A stretch of 64,000 nt of DNA. It comes from Symsagittifera roscoffensis (taxonomy: Eukaryota > Xenacoelomorpha > Acoela > Convolutidae). A model generated the notes under the pieces. It ran no database searches. It had not been told where the DNA came from and saw only the letters and a list, made by a program, of their open reading frames with translations. Location: positions 1,974,537-2,038,536 of the forward strand of contig NC_087071.1 in NCBI RefSeq assembly GCF_963678635.1. The letters run 5' to 3'. This document shows positions 13,143 through 23,334 of this stretch, piece after piece (the stretch's first letter is position 1; every line of letters starts with the position of its first letter). A program made the position numbers and the translations under genes.

Positions 13143-14237
13143 ATGAAGATTTGCAGCTATGCGCCAAGTGCAATTTATAAATGTGGTGTTCTTCTTTGGT
13201 TCTTCAGTACAATTGTCAATGCTCAAACAAAGGTAAATTTTAAAGTCATACCTTTTGCTCAAACAAAGGTAATTTTTAAAGTTATACCTCTTGTTTCGTA
13301 TGATCGAAAAACATTTAGATTTGGTTTTAAAAGGACGGTCAAATTTCCAGTTATGTTTACTTGCAGTTCTTTTTGTTTTCTTGCAGTTGTTTTCTAACAT
13401 TTCTAAAGAATCAAATAAAATATATTTTTAAATACTACATAATTTCTTATTTTAGAAACAAGAAAATTACAAGCAGGACAGAAATCTGCACAGAAGCGAT
13501 ATATCTCCAATCAACGGTTAGCTTAACGCCAGTAACGTCAGTGTTTATGTTTTGAAGACGAGAATAACAGAATTTTAAAAAAGATCAAGCTTCGTACCTT
13601 AATTAACTTGTTTTTCGAAAACAGATAAGCTGTTCAGTTCTGAAAAAATATCTTTTAATGACATATTCTGCTCTGTTCCAGTCGATTCATACTGGGCTTA
13701 CAGAAACGCGATTGAAGCAAAATCAAACCCTAGCCCAATAAGATGTGGGAATTGTACTTGCCAGAGAAAAAATAATGTTGTGTTTGTGACACAGTGCGAG
13801 ATTAGATCCGGAATCATTTTGGCTCATAACATTGACGAGCCTCGTGTTGATATGACGAAACTTTTTACCGGCAACGAAAAAAAGATTGAAATTTTCAACA
13901 CGACAATTAAGTCAATCATTTTTAACAAAAAGGAAACGAAGACTCTTTTTGACTTCATGATGTTCAAAGAGAACAATCGCTTGGTCCTCAAAGAGAAAGA
14001 ATTCGGAAAAATGCAAGTTACTACGGTTCTCTTCAGAATAAGAGCTCTTAAATATTTGGATCGAACAGTTTTTGAAAATATCGAAACTTTACAATTCTTT
14101 AGTATGAATTCTACCACATTCAATCTAGGAAACCAGAAAAATATTTGGAGCGAAAACGATTTTTATAAGCTAGAAATTCGTGGGCCTCATACAACTTTTT
14201 CCGAGATAGAAGGTTGCTCGAACCTTCGCTACGTTGA
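13143..14237 (+). CDS. Signal-peptide, LRR-like receptor, copy 1, 3' part missing at a gap
   Basis: Three exons by comparison with the minus-strand paralogue: 13143-13232 (90 bp, donor GTAAAT), 13456-13516 (61 bp, acceptor TTTTAG, donor GTTAGC) and 13682 onward (acceptor TTCCAG). Lengths and phases (0, then 1) match the paralogue exactly. Exon 1 is a signal peptide: Met-Lys start, Leu/Trp/Phe core, Val-Asn-Ala before Gln-Thr-Lys. Exon 3 opens with Tyr-Trp-Ala-Tyr-Arg-Asn and a C-x2-C-x-C-x11-C cluster like an LRR N-cap, followed by Leu/Ile/Phe-spaced segments that resemble irregular leucine-rich repeats. The frame is open up to the N gap at 14238. What follows the gap does not resemble the 3' half of the paralogue. 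A secreted or cell-surface recognition role is inferred, not shown. Confidence 0.7.
13221..13271 (+). repeat. 36-bp tandem duplication of the exon-1 splice donor
   Basis: GCTCAAACAAAGGTAA occurs at 13221 and again at 13257, so exon 1 has two equivalent donors, at 13233 and 13269. The added 36 nt are open and in frame. Use of the second donor would insert 12 residues after the signal peptide, repeating Ala-Gln-Thr-Lys. Confidence 0.75.
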
Positions 14238-14260
14238 NNNNNNNNNNNNNNNNNNNNNNN
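14238..14260. other. Assembly gap (23 N)
   Basis: Run of N inside the third exon of receptor copy 1. Sequence after it (TAAGATAAATAAG...) does not continue the protein, so the true gap size and content are unknown. Confidence 0.95.
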
Positions 14261-15330
14261 TAAGATAAATAAGTCAATAAAAATGATTGAAACTGAGAAA
14301 TTACAGAAAATGTTGTTTGCTGTAAAAATTAGAAATATTGCCAATATAAAAAACAAATTTTTTTAAAAAAAGTAGCTTTGACATATTATCACACAATTTT
14401 TTGGTTAGTTTCAAATTTTTTTGACTGAAAATTGTTTCATTACTAAACATGTCTAACTCATCCGTAAGTTAGTGCGTTTTTAATCAATACCTTGATCAAA
14501 AGTAACTTTTTTTGCAAAATTTTTCTTAAAAGACACCTCTACTTGGTCACAGAATCTTTTTTATTCGAAATAAATGCCCAAAAAAATAAAACACCAAGTC
14601 AGGTCCAACTACTATTTCAGCAAGAGGAAAAATAATTTAAATTTTTATTGACAGTAACCTGAAGAAATTCAAGAGTTTCACTATTTTTTTCCTGATACTG
14701 AAAAAAATATATAAGATACTCGTGGCTGCGGAGCAACGGTTTTGGCATTTTGAGAGCAGGTAGAATCCATATTGACTTTGACAAAGAAACTGAACGTAAA
14801 ACGAACCCCTGAATGATATCACCCGATTCAAGAATTCAACTCAATTTGATGTTTTTAAAGAAATAGTGAAGAAGATATCTGGTGAAAGATCCAGACAGGA
14901 AAAAACCAATGACGCAAATTTTTTGTCCCTGCTTAACCAAACATAGTATAAACTGTAAAGTGCGCAGAGTGGTAAGCCCGAATAAAGTTTTAAATTTAAT
15001 AATAGTGATTGAAATTGAGTTGGAAAGAAAAAATTTTAAAAAACTTAAATTCATTACAGGACTTTATTTTTTCAAATTGCGAAAAAAATTGTTCTCTGTT
15101 AGAATAAGAAACATTGCCGATATAAGTAACAAAAGAAAAAATGAGAAAAAAAGCTTCTCTAATTTTTTTTTCATCCAGACAAATGAATTTTTCGTTCACA
15201 ATCAATGAAACGCTACTGATTTCAATGAAAAATTTCAAGTACTTTTGTGTTGGTGTAGTTTTTGAGAACAGCTCGATTTCGGTAAATTTTTTAAGGCTTT
15301 GATGCTGAAAACTCGGTTCCACTTTGAATT
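14261..15330. repeat. Diverged duplicated segments downstream of receptor copy 1
   Basis: About 14290-14350 and about 15000-15130 share a block (GTGATTGAAATTGAG, then AGAAATATTGCC/AGAAACATTGCCGATATAA). Read on the plus strand both give similar Lys/Asn/Ile-rich peptides ending in an Arg-Asn-Ile-Ala motif. The minus-strand sequence at 15290-15322 also resembles 16590-16640. These look like old, broken copies of a common segment, possibly gene debris; no intact reading frame is conserved. Confidence 0.45.
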
Positions 15331-15544
15331 GTTTTATGCGGCAAGTTCTGCTGATTAGACATTTACTTAAGCGGAGAAATTAATATGAGACAAGATAAAA
15401 ATTTGCGTAAAAGTAGGAGTCCTCATCTATTTCATCAATATTGAAAGCACTCGGAAAGTTTTATTTCCCTATAAAGTAACTCGAGGAAGTTCTGTGTTTT
15501 TTAATTGATTTTTTTAAAACTAATTATCATATTTCATAAAAATT

Positions 15545-15812
15545 TTATAAGTAGTAACTGCTCTGATTGGTTGAAAAATCTCATGGTGGAAAACTCTACT
15601 GGGAAATTCAAGAATTTTTGTAATACAATGTTTTTCTTGTGGGCGATAACGTCACTTTTGTATAAAGAATGACGTGATTACGATGAAAAAAAAAATTGCA
15701 TGGGTGGTGATGTCGGTTCTACAAAAAAATGAAGTCATGGCCATACAAGGAAAAATGCATAAGTAAAGACGCCATTGTTAGTATTAATACTCTTGTTTCA
15801 TTGGAACAGGCT
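15545..15812 (+). promoter_or_regulatory. Promoter-like module, copy A (degenerate)
   Basis: First copy of a module of about 270-290 bp. It carries several TGACG/GTCA-type motifs (AACGTCAC, TGACGTGATTACG, GAAGTCATGGCCAT) and ends with GACGCCATTGTTAGTATTAATACTCTTGTTTCATTG. The palindrome and TATA box seen in copy B are both damaged here. Confidence 0.35.
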
Positions 15813-15919
15813 GTTGATTTTGTTTATCAATGTGCAATTTTTTTTCTAATTTAGTGATTCAAGGAAAATTAAGTGATTTTAACTGACATTTTTTGAACAA
15901 TTATGATTTTCATACAAAT

Positions 15920-16208
15920 TTATAGCTATAACGTTCTCTGATTGGTTAAAAGTTCTGATTGATTAAAAGTTGGTTGAAAGGTTCGAAAGTTTTACCAGAA
16001 AAATCTAGAATTTCTGTCATTAAAGGAAATTTTTGTGGGCGATTACTTCACTTCTATATGAAAAATGACCTGATTACGATGAAATAAATAAGTGAGTGTG
16101 GTGTTGTCGCTTTTACATAAAGAAGGATGTCATGGCCATGAAACGAGATATGCGTAGACAATGACGTCATTGTGGGTATAAATACTCTTGTTTTATTGTA
16201 GGAGTTAA
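15920..16208 (+). promoter_or_regulatory. Promoter-like module, copy B, with CRE palindrome and TATA box
   Basis: Second copy of the module. It has a perfect CRE palindrome TGACGTCA at 16162-16169 and TATAAATA at 16177-16184, 7 nt further on. A CRE close to a TATA box is a known arrangement in CREB/ATF-responsive animal promoters. About 125 nt downstream is a pyrimidine-rich acceptor (TTTTCCTCATAG near 16300). No clear gene follows, so activity is unproven. Confidence 0.35.
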
Positions 16209-16301
16209 AAAGTTTTTTCATTGGTGAAACCTCAATTGATACATTTAATTATTAATTTCGCAACATTCAAATCATTTAATTTTTTCTCTTTTCCTCATAG
16301 T

Positions 16302-16364
16302 GTCTGCCCTCGGCCGATACGATAAGGTCAAATATGAGGACTGTGGAAAGCTGTATGTTTTATA
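16302..16364 (+). CDS. Short exon-like open stretch after a strong acceptor
   Basis: TTTTCTCTTTTCCTCATAG ends at about 16301. The next ~60 nt are open and unusually GC-rich for the area, giving Ser-Ala-Leu-Gly-Arg-Tyr-Asp then Tyr-Glu-Asp-Cys-Gly-Lys before TAA. It could be a relic exon of a gene driven by the module at 15920-16208. It is too short to assign. Confidence 0.2.
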
Positions 16365-18940
16365 ACATGTAGCTAGACATCGGAAAAATTGTACTAAAGG
16401 AGTTGCATATTGTCCTGATTGTTATCATTTTTCTTGCCATCACTAATAGATGACCAATCATACTGCCAAAAAGCATTGAAAAAAATTGCGGAAAAAATGT
16501 CTTCAAAAAATAAGATATAGTAAACAAAAGAAAAAGTAAGAAAAGAAGAATATAATTTTTGGATGTAGATTTGTGAGGACAGTTCGGTTTTGATACATTT
16601 TTCAAATGAAGTTTCTGAAAACTGTTTCCAAACTTAATCATACATGATTTTGAACTTTGAAAATTCTAAAAGGAATGAAGGAGCAGAAGTTTTTGCTGAG
16701 AGATTTTGACTAAATCATTTTTAGTTAGAAAATACAAATAGATACTTTTGCGTGCAATTTTTTGATTAAATTAAAACTTGTGCATGAAAACATTGCAACA
16801 ATTGTGGAGTTCTGAAGTGTCAAAACGGTTATTTTTAAAAAAATAGCTGCGAGGAACTGAATCCATATTGGAACCCTAATTATTTTTTTAATCAAATTTA
16901 TATTTTCAGGTTTTTCCAAAAAAATAGTTTCTTTTTGAAACAAAAAAAACTTAAAAATCATATCGAAATTTTGCCTTAATCGAAATCACAAATTGAACAA
17001 ATATAATGTCATAACCTAGTTTTGATCAGTGTTTTGATAATTATCATAGCTATTAGTTTAGAGATTTTTGTCTGTCAAAAGACAACTTGCACAAACTACA
17101 ACTAAAACGCAAAGCTTGCTGTACTAGTTTTACCGTTGAATTGTTCGTTCAACTGCTTCTAATATTACCCGAAGGTCTTTAGTTCTAACTACATTTTCAT
17201 GCAACCGGGTTTGAACTTAAAAATTTATAATTCGTTGATCAATTCATGAAATAATATGCTGAAGATGAATTTCACCCAAAATCCAATATGCTTTTAAAAA
17301 ACTTTAATTTTAGCAAAAAAAGATCAAAAAAGTGTTTTTAACAATTAAAAGATCAGTGTCATTAATGATACCGACTTTGATATAAATAAGTTGAAAGACT
17401 TTCCAGAATTTGTATGTAATGTTTTCGCAAGGTCGATGCAGTACTAGTACTAATGAACAAGTAGCAAATTTCTGGAAAGTCAGAAAATTGTGTACTTTAT
17501 CCACATTTGAAAGAATTTTGTTAAATATGAGATGTAGTAATTAAAAGTTATGTTTAAAGCTTCCTCCAACATTCTCCTTTTTTGAATACTGAGGTGATAA
17601 TTATGAATAAAAGTTTGGCTCAAACGTAACAGTTTAGCAAAAACTTTGAAATATTGCAAAAATAGTGCGTTTCAACTAAGTTAGAGTTGGACAGAGCGCT
17701 CTGGTTTTGTCTTCTGTATAATTATGGGTTGATCTTCAAAAAAAAAACTCATGACAAATCTTCTCAGGAACTTTTTTCAAGAAAATTCAATAAATATTGC
17801 TATGGCTGATAATTAAATATATCTTATATGATAACAATGCTTGAAATAGATTGCACAGAAGGCCAGATAATTAAACATATAAAATGTGTAACGTGGAATA
17901 TTTTGGACAAATTATGGGTCGATAATGAATAATTTTTACTTACTTTTTCAGAAAATCTGTTTTTTTTTCTTTATCTTTTTTAAAATTTGAGTTCTGAGCC
18001 ACATTTTGGGTCATTTACATTACTTTTGATAATTGGAACACTTTATCAACCAATCATATTTCAAATTGATTTAATTTTTTTTATAATTTAATTTTTTTTA
18101 GGAAAAAAGATTAAAAAAAAACAATTTTTAAGGCAAAATAAACAAAAAAAAATTGTTTCACTGTCTTAATATGATAGCAATTTATATCTATACATTATAT
18201 GCCATTGATATAACTTACAATCAGATAAAAAGAAAAAAAATTGCTAAAAATTAGGATTTCTGAAAATTTTACTAAAAATCTGAGATTTTTGCTAAAAAAG
18301 CTCAATTTTTTTATACATTTGCTTAGCATGATACAAAAACATCGTATTTTAAAACATTACAGACCTATACCCAATCTTAAATTGAATCTATTTAACTAGT
18401 CCTAATATGTGGAAAAAATAAACACTTTTTTTACTACTAGGGAATTTGAGCGCCAATCCAATTTTCCATTCCAAACCGTGTATCTTAATACTTGGCAAAA
18501 ACTATTATCTATCTCAAAACCTATTATCAAATGTATTTCCTATCTTGAGCAATAGCCCGGTGACTGGATGATGTCTATAACCTATCTTAATATATGAGGA
18601 TCCCCAGGCAGCCCCCTCCCCCAGCTCTCCTCATAAATATACTGCTCTATCAAAAAACTTTTCTGCTCTATCAAAAGACAAGTCTCAAACAGTGTAATTT
18701 TTTTGCTGAGCAACTTTTGTTTCCATGTCTATGGTTCAAAAGTCAAATGTTAAAAAAAATTAAGAAAATGTAAGATGGCCTTGATGAGTCCTTTTTTATA
18801 TGCTGAGGCAAAACTTGAACACTGCTCTTGTTTAATAAATTTTTTCGATGCCGAGCAACTTCCATCTTCTCAGTTTTAATCAACATTTAGAATTTTCTTT
18901 AAAAGCTCTATTTCTCATCCTAATTCTGACAAAAGTGAGC
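16365..18940. other. AT-rich interval with weak frames and a dispersed repeat fragment
   Basis: Minus-strand frames at 16360-16641 and 16725-16961 are hydrophobic and Phe/Ile-rich, as expected from AT-rich DNA; neither has a motif. About 18560-18610 (ATAACCTATCTTAATA...ATCCCC) resembles about 62585-62625, so a dispersed repeat is present. No gene is supported. Confidence 0.4.
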
Positions 18941-18946
18941 TAAATT

Positions 18947-19164
18947 AGTAGTATTGTAGTCCGCCGTGTGTCCTTAGGGGGGGGGGTCTTTTCGACGGTA
19001 GGGGTTTTTGGGGTCCTACCAAAAGTAGGGTCCAAAAGGACCCATCTTTTTTAAAGACCCCAAAGTACCCTGCCCGAAATAAAAAGACCCCTCTCTTAGG
19101 ACACCCGACAGACAAAATACTTTGGTATTTATTTTCGCGCGGTGGTTAAATTTAATCCCTTCTA
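18947..19164 (+). repeat. Left terminal inverted repeat of the mini-Polinton
   Basis: About 218 bp, matching the reverse complement of 23115-23334 with roughly ten differences plus small length changes in G runs. It starts AGTAGTATTGTAGTCCGCCG, carries G-tracts, and contains a short internal palindromic part (GGGTCC/GGACCC). It is much richer in GC than its surroundings. High identity suggests a fairly recent insertion. Confidence 0.93.
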
Positions 19165-19711
19165 AACTTTCCCACCACTAAATAAGTATGGGTATATTCG
19201 GCTGCGGTTTTCTCGCTTATTTTTATCTTAAAGCTAATCCTTTTCGTTCATATAAATATGAGTTTACATAAAGTACCATTCATATTTCCTTTTAAAATTT
19301 TTTGGTAATTATTGTTCGTTTCTCTTTCTTATTTTATTTTCAAACTTATTTCCAAGTCTTCCTTATTTTCGACTTGCACCATTCTTTTAGCCTTACTATT
19401 AGCTCACTTTGGGAAACTAAATACGCAATCCTTCGCTCCTGCTTCAAGGGTAAGTTGCAATTACCAGTCTCTTTTGCGCCGGTCTATTTAACTTAAAACA
19501 ATGTTTGCTGAATGTTTTATATTTACAAATGTACAGCCGTAATTCCAAGTAACAAGGCAATTTAGCCGAAATTTTTAAGTGAAAAATATTATTGATCAAT
19601 TTTATCAAGTTTTCTCCTTTTTTTCTGACTAGAACGAACAGACGCTTCTGTTAGAATGAATGGGTTATTGATAGGCGGAGGGTCTCTTGAACTGCTAGCT
19701 GCGCTTTCTTC
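19165..19711. other. Element interior between left repeat and PolB 3' end
   Basis: About 550 bp downstream of the polymerase. A 64-codon plus-strand frame at 19302-19496 is hydrophobic and T-driven, with no motif. I see no remnant of integrase, ATPase, protease or capsid. The only likely role is 3' untranslated sequence of the polymerase transcript. Confidence 0.4.
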
Positions 19712-19900
19712 TTAAAGCTCTTCCTCCGTATAGCTTTCTTGAAGAAAGCCCCAACCTGGGACCCGGAATTCCGGTGATTGCCAGCTTTCGCTGTTTTCGC
19801 TGCTATAAGTCGGGGTATTTGTCAACTGTGAGTTTGCCCACTCGCTTTCTCCCGCAATGGCCTCGAAGAACACATTTTCTTCTGTAGACCTGTGTCCAAA
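19712..19900 (-). other. C-terminal extension of PolB beyond the family ending
   Basis: After the Leu-Pro-Phe-Gly-His motif that normally lies near the polymerase end, the frame continues about 60 residues to a stop at 19712. This tail is acidic and rich in Ser, Glu, Thr and Asn, with aromatic residues (Trp, Phe). It has no motif I know. It stays open although the upstream part has five lesions. Confidence 0.5.
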
Positions 19901-20110
19901 GGGCAATGTAGCTATCCCGTCGAATAGTAAGAACCGCTTACTATCGAAGGGTGAAAGGGCAATTCGGTTCTGCGCTATGGTTATGTTGGTATGGGCTTTC
20001 GATTTTATTGAGTAGTTGTATATACGAAGAATTTTTCCTGAACCTCTGGTGTGTAAGCTGCTGCTGGGAGTGTTGTACTACTCCTTTTGCACTCCTTTTG
20101 CTAGTTGAAT

Positions 20111-20615
20111 CTAAATGTAGAACAAAGATTAGCCCATAAACATATTTTAGCTTTGTAAGCCCATAAAAATTCGCAAGCCCAGTTCTAGTATTAATAACGA
20201 AAACGGTTCCCAAATTTGAATATTTTGAAGACTCAATATCTAATAACATTCCATTTTTTTCAATTCCAAAAAGTTTAAATATCTTAATTCATTCCAAATC
20301 ATAAAAATTCCAAATCGTGTCATTATCAAAAAATCATTCCATGTCAAAATTTTAAATTTGTTCACGTCAAAAGTTACAAAAGTGCGTTTGTGGTGAGTAT
20401 TTGTTTAAAACATTTTAAATGATGAATGGTTCTTCATTTTAAGTTTTTAAATGAAGAATCAGAGCCTTTCAGGGCTAGTTATGTCTAATTAAATTGACAG
20501 GGATCAACAAAAGTTATTAATTTGGTCCCAACAAGATCCAAAACCCCAATGAAGGGAACCCTTAATGTAAAGAAATGGAGGGGGCTTGGGGAGGTGCTTT
20601 TTTTTCAATACTTAC
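20111..20615 (-). other. Predicted intron in the PolB gene
   Basis: On the minus strand the reading runs into CAG/GTAAGTATTG at 20616/20615, a near-perfect donor, then hits a stop. Family-typical sequence (Lys-Arg-x-Ala-Lys-Gly-Val) resumes directly after TTCTACATTTAG at 20111. The join is in phase: one base before the intron and two after make a codon. The intron is 505 bp and AT-rich. Confidence 0.7.
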
Positions 20616-23114
20616 CTGCATATTTCAACGAGTAGAGCTTTGGTTTCAACGCGATGAATTCTGCAATGATTTTTCCCGCCGCCTCGTCCTTAAATTTCAA
20701 TACAACCTTCTTATTCACATTGCTGAATAAGAAGTGATCGCTTGGGTAGTTGGAAAAATCGAAACTATCGGTCAGTTTTTGCAGATCTGCGTATACGTCT
20801 TCGGTTTCTATCGCATAAATAAACGAATCTGTGTCACTGTATAGCAGTTCAAGGTTCATGCTTGCTTTCATTTGCCTTTGCGGATAATGAAAGTAAAACA
20901 TGAATCTTTTCGACAAATCCAAAATACTTGCACCAATTATCATGGGTTTGTCCCACAAAATACTCGTTACAGCAAAACAAACAGTAGCAACTTCCTCGTC
21001 GATTATCTGGAAGCTTTTCATCGTGCTCAAAGCTGTTTTTTGAAGCAGTTCTCTTTCATTTCTAATAATTTCTAGTTTTTTGCGTCATAGTTTTGATTCC
21101 ATAGTTTTACCGAATGCTGAATTTACGATGAGCTTGTAAAAGTTCTGTTCAAATTTGTTGCGCGCTGACATTCTCAATTGAGTGTTTAAATCGACAAAGA
21201 GCTCCATCCATCTACCTTGACGAAATTTAAGACCTTAATCAATTTGGTAACTCTTAAGTTCTATATAGAGTTTTAATGTAAGGTAGTGCAGAACGTAGGC
21301 TTCCTTTGGATCTAATGTTTGAACCAGTTCTGGTACCTTTGGTAGCGACGTGACCCCCATCTCCCCTAACATCTGTATTTGCTCGTTACTTAGTTTATCC
21401 GTGCTGATAACTTCACGTGAGGGGGCTAGCGGGTAGTCTGCAAACTAATCTTGAAGTTCTTCAGGTATACTGAGATCCACTTCCAAAATGTATCCCCACT
21501 CAGATTTATCGTCGGTTTGCAAAATATATTCGAGACTTTCCTCAACTATTGAGAAATCTTTGATGGGAAGGGGACAGTGTTTCATAATACCCCCGTATAA
21601 ATTGTTAGCGTCTATATTCAATAGATAATTAGAGGGCTCTTCAGGATTGTAGTCTTCGAGGTATTTGTTGTTGGCTTTAAAAAAACAGCGTGCATATATC
21701 GATGACATCCCTCCCCGTATCATTTTTTGAACCATGTTCAAAAGCTCCCTTTCAGTAAGTAACTTGAGGTCTGCATTGCAGACTTTTAAGAATGCATCGC
21801 CCGAGAGGTTACTAGCCGTGAAGTAGCATGCACAATCTAATCCGTACGTTTCGTAACAAACTTCACGAAAGGCTTCGAATACTGAAGCGAGTAGTAGTAC
21901 GTCCGTTGCTAGGTATACATCATGGTACTCGCCTAGTGATGCGCATTTCATTTCGGCGAAAACTTTAATGGCATGGTTGTACTGATTTTTCGAAACACTT
22001 ATTTCCGCTCCCTGTAAAGTGTTGCTCCACATTTTTCTAGGTGGCAGTCGGGTTTCTCGAAACTTTTCAAAACTACTAAAGTATGAATACGGGTAGAAAC
22101 CTTTTTGTTTTAGCAATGCTATCTGTTCTGATGAGTAGCCAAGTTCTTCAAAGTAATTTTCCAGTAGGAAAATTTTTTCTTCCGGCAAGTATTCGACGAG
22201 TTTTGAAAGGGGGGACAGCATGAATTTATAGGAGTCTATGAAACGTAGATTTTCATACACTTTTTTGAGTTTTCCGTTTTTATCGGTGTATGATTTGATA
22301 TAGACCGACATAGTGAGTGATATATACTTCTCCTCAGTGGAAGGGATCACTGAGTAAGTGTTTTCGGGGTTACTGTTTGAGAGCGCTTTTATAATGAAAT
22401 GCAGATCATAGTTTGACAAGTTATGCGCTATTACGGGTATATAGTTCGCCGTTTTTCGATTGATATTGCATTCGTTATGCGCCCACCCCAAGAACTTGTT
22501 GGTATAGTGACAGTGATCAAGTACAACTTGGTCATTGTCAGCAAATTCTGTTTCACATATCCAACAAGTGTGCGCTTCTTCACGCGTGCAACTTGGTGTG
22601 CCAGTGAACGTGTAATATTTTCGTTTTTCGAGGTATATTTGTTTCGCCAAAGATTCGAGCGAGGCGATCAATTCCTTCATAAAATTTTCTCCTCTCTTCA
22701 GTTCAAACTTCAAAACTTCACGCTTCCCAAATTCAACAACGGCCAGAGCGTAACCGCATGGTTGATGAATCTCTAGTGTTTGGGTGCTAGATTTTTCGGG
22801 GTCGGGTTGCGGTCCGTATACGGGTAGTAGTAACAATTCGAGGTCAAAGTAAATAACTCTCGGTACATACCAGCGGGCAAATTTTTGAAACGATGAGTGT
22901 CCTTTCCCGGTTTTGGCATAGTGATTACCACTCCCTCGTCTTGGTAGCACATTTCCTGGTGCCTTTGTAGTGTATCGATGGATGAACATGTATGGAAGCA
23001 TTTGCGGCAAATTTGGTTTCGGTCTCGATGTAGTTTTCCACGCACATATTCCACAACCCTCATCAAATCAGTGAACAGCACATAGTGATGAGTCTGTCCG
23101 TTGGTGAGTAGTAG

Positions 23115-23334
23115 TAGAAGGGATTAAATTTAACCACCGCGCGAAAATAATTACCAAAGTATTTTTTCTGTCGGGTGTCCTAAGAGAGGGGTCTTTTTGT
23201 TTCGGGCAGGGTACTTCGGGGTCTTTAAAAAAGATGGGTCCTTTTGGACCCTACTTTTGGTAGGATCCCAAAGACCCCTACCGTCGAAAATACCCCCCCT
23301 CCCCTAAGGACACACGGCGGATTACAATACTACT
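23115..23334 (-). repeat. Right terminal inverted repeat of the mini-Polinton
   Basis: About 220 bp, the inverted partner of 18947-19164. The polymerase frame stays open right up to its inner edge, so there is almost no spacer for a promoter. Transcription may start within this repeat. Confidence 0.93.

Larger units (their letters stand above)
19712..23114 (-). pseudogene. Protein-primed family-B DNA polymerase (pPolB), broken
   Basis: This enzyme replicates Polinton DNA from a protein primer. In order on the minus strand: a C2H2-like finger just inside the right repeat; exonuclease motif I (Tyr-Phe-Asp-Leu-Glu, about 22840); an endonuclease-VII-like CxxC...DHCH...H..C treble clef (about 22563-22465); exonuclease II (His-Asn...Tyr-Asp, about 22420); exonuclease III (Tyr-Leu-Ala-Thr-Asp, about 21900); motif A (Asp-Ala-Asn-Asn-Leu-Tyr-Gly, about 21612); motif B (Asn-Ser-Ala-Phe-Gly-Lys, about 21115); motif C (Asp-Thr-Asp, 20827-20835); then a Lys-Pro-Lys thumb motif. 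The last part, ending Leu-Pro-Phe-Gly-His, lies across an intron. Lesions: a frameshift near 22880; in-frame stops at 21445-21447 (TAG), 21235-21237 (TAA) and 21085-21087 (TGA); a frameshift near 19985. The catalytic residues themselves are intact. The N-terminus is cut short by the repeat. Confidence 0.92.
18947..23334 (-). mobile_element. Mini-Polinton (Maverick) with PolB only
   Basis: The element is 4388 bp. It begins AG and ends CT, has ~220-bp terminal inverted repeats, and is flanked on both sides by the same six bases TAAATT (18941-18946 and 23335-23340). A 6-bp target duplication, long inverted repeats and AG/CT ends are the known hallmarks of Polintons. Inside, only a family-B DNA polymerase is recognisable, reading toward the left end. 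The retroviral-type integrase, packaging ATPase, maturation protease and capsid genes expected of a 15-20 kb Polinton are absent. The polymerase reading starts at the very edge of the right repeat. This is an internally deleted, non-autonomous derivative. Integration by proteins from a full-length relative is inferred. Confidence 0.92.

Noticed and set aside
16302-16364. NPC2/ML-domain start (Tyr-Glu-Asp-Cys-Gly)
   Set aside because: Only five residues resemble the ML-domain opening. The frame stops at once, and no signal peptide or further conserved Cys was found.
18947-23334. Complete, replication-competent virus-like Polinton
   Set aside because: No capsid, ATPase, protease or integrase remains, and the polymerase has five lesions.
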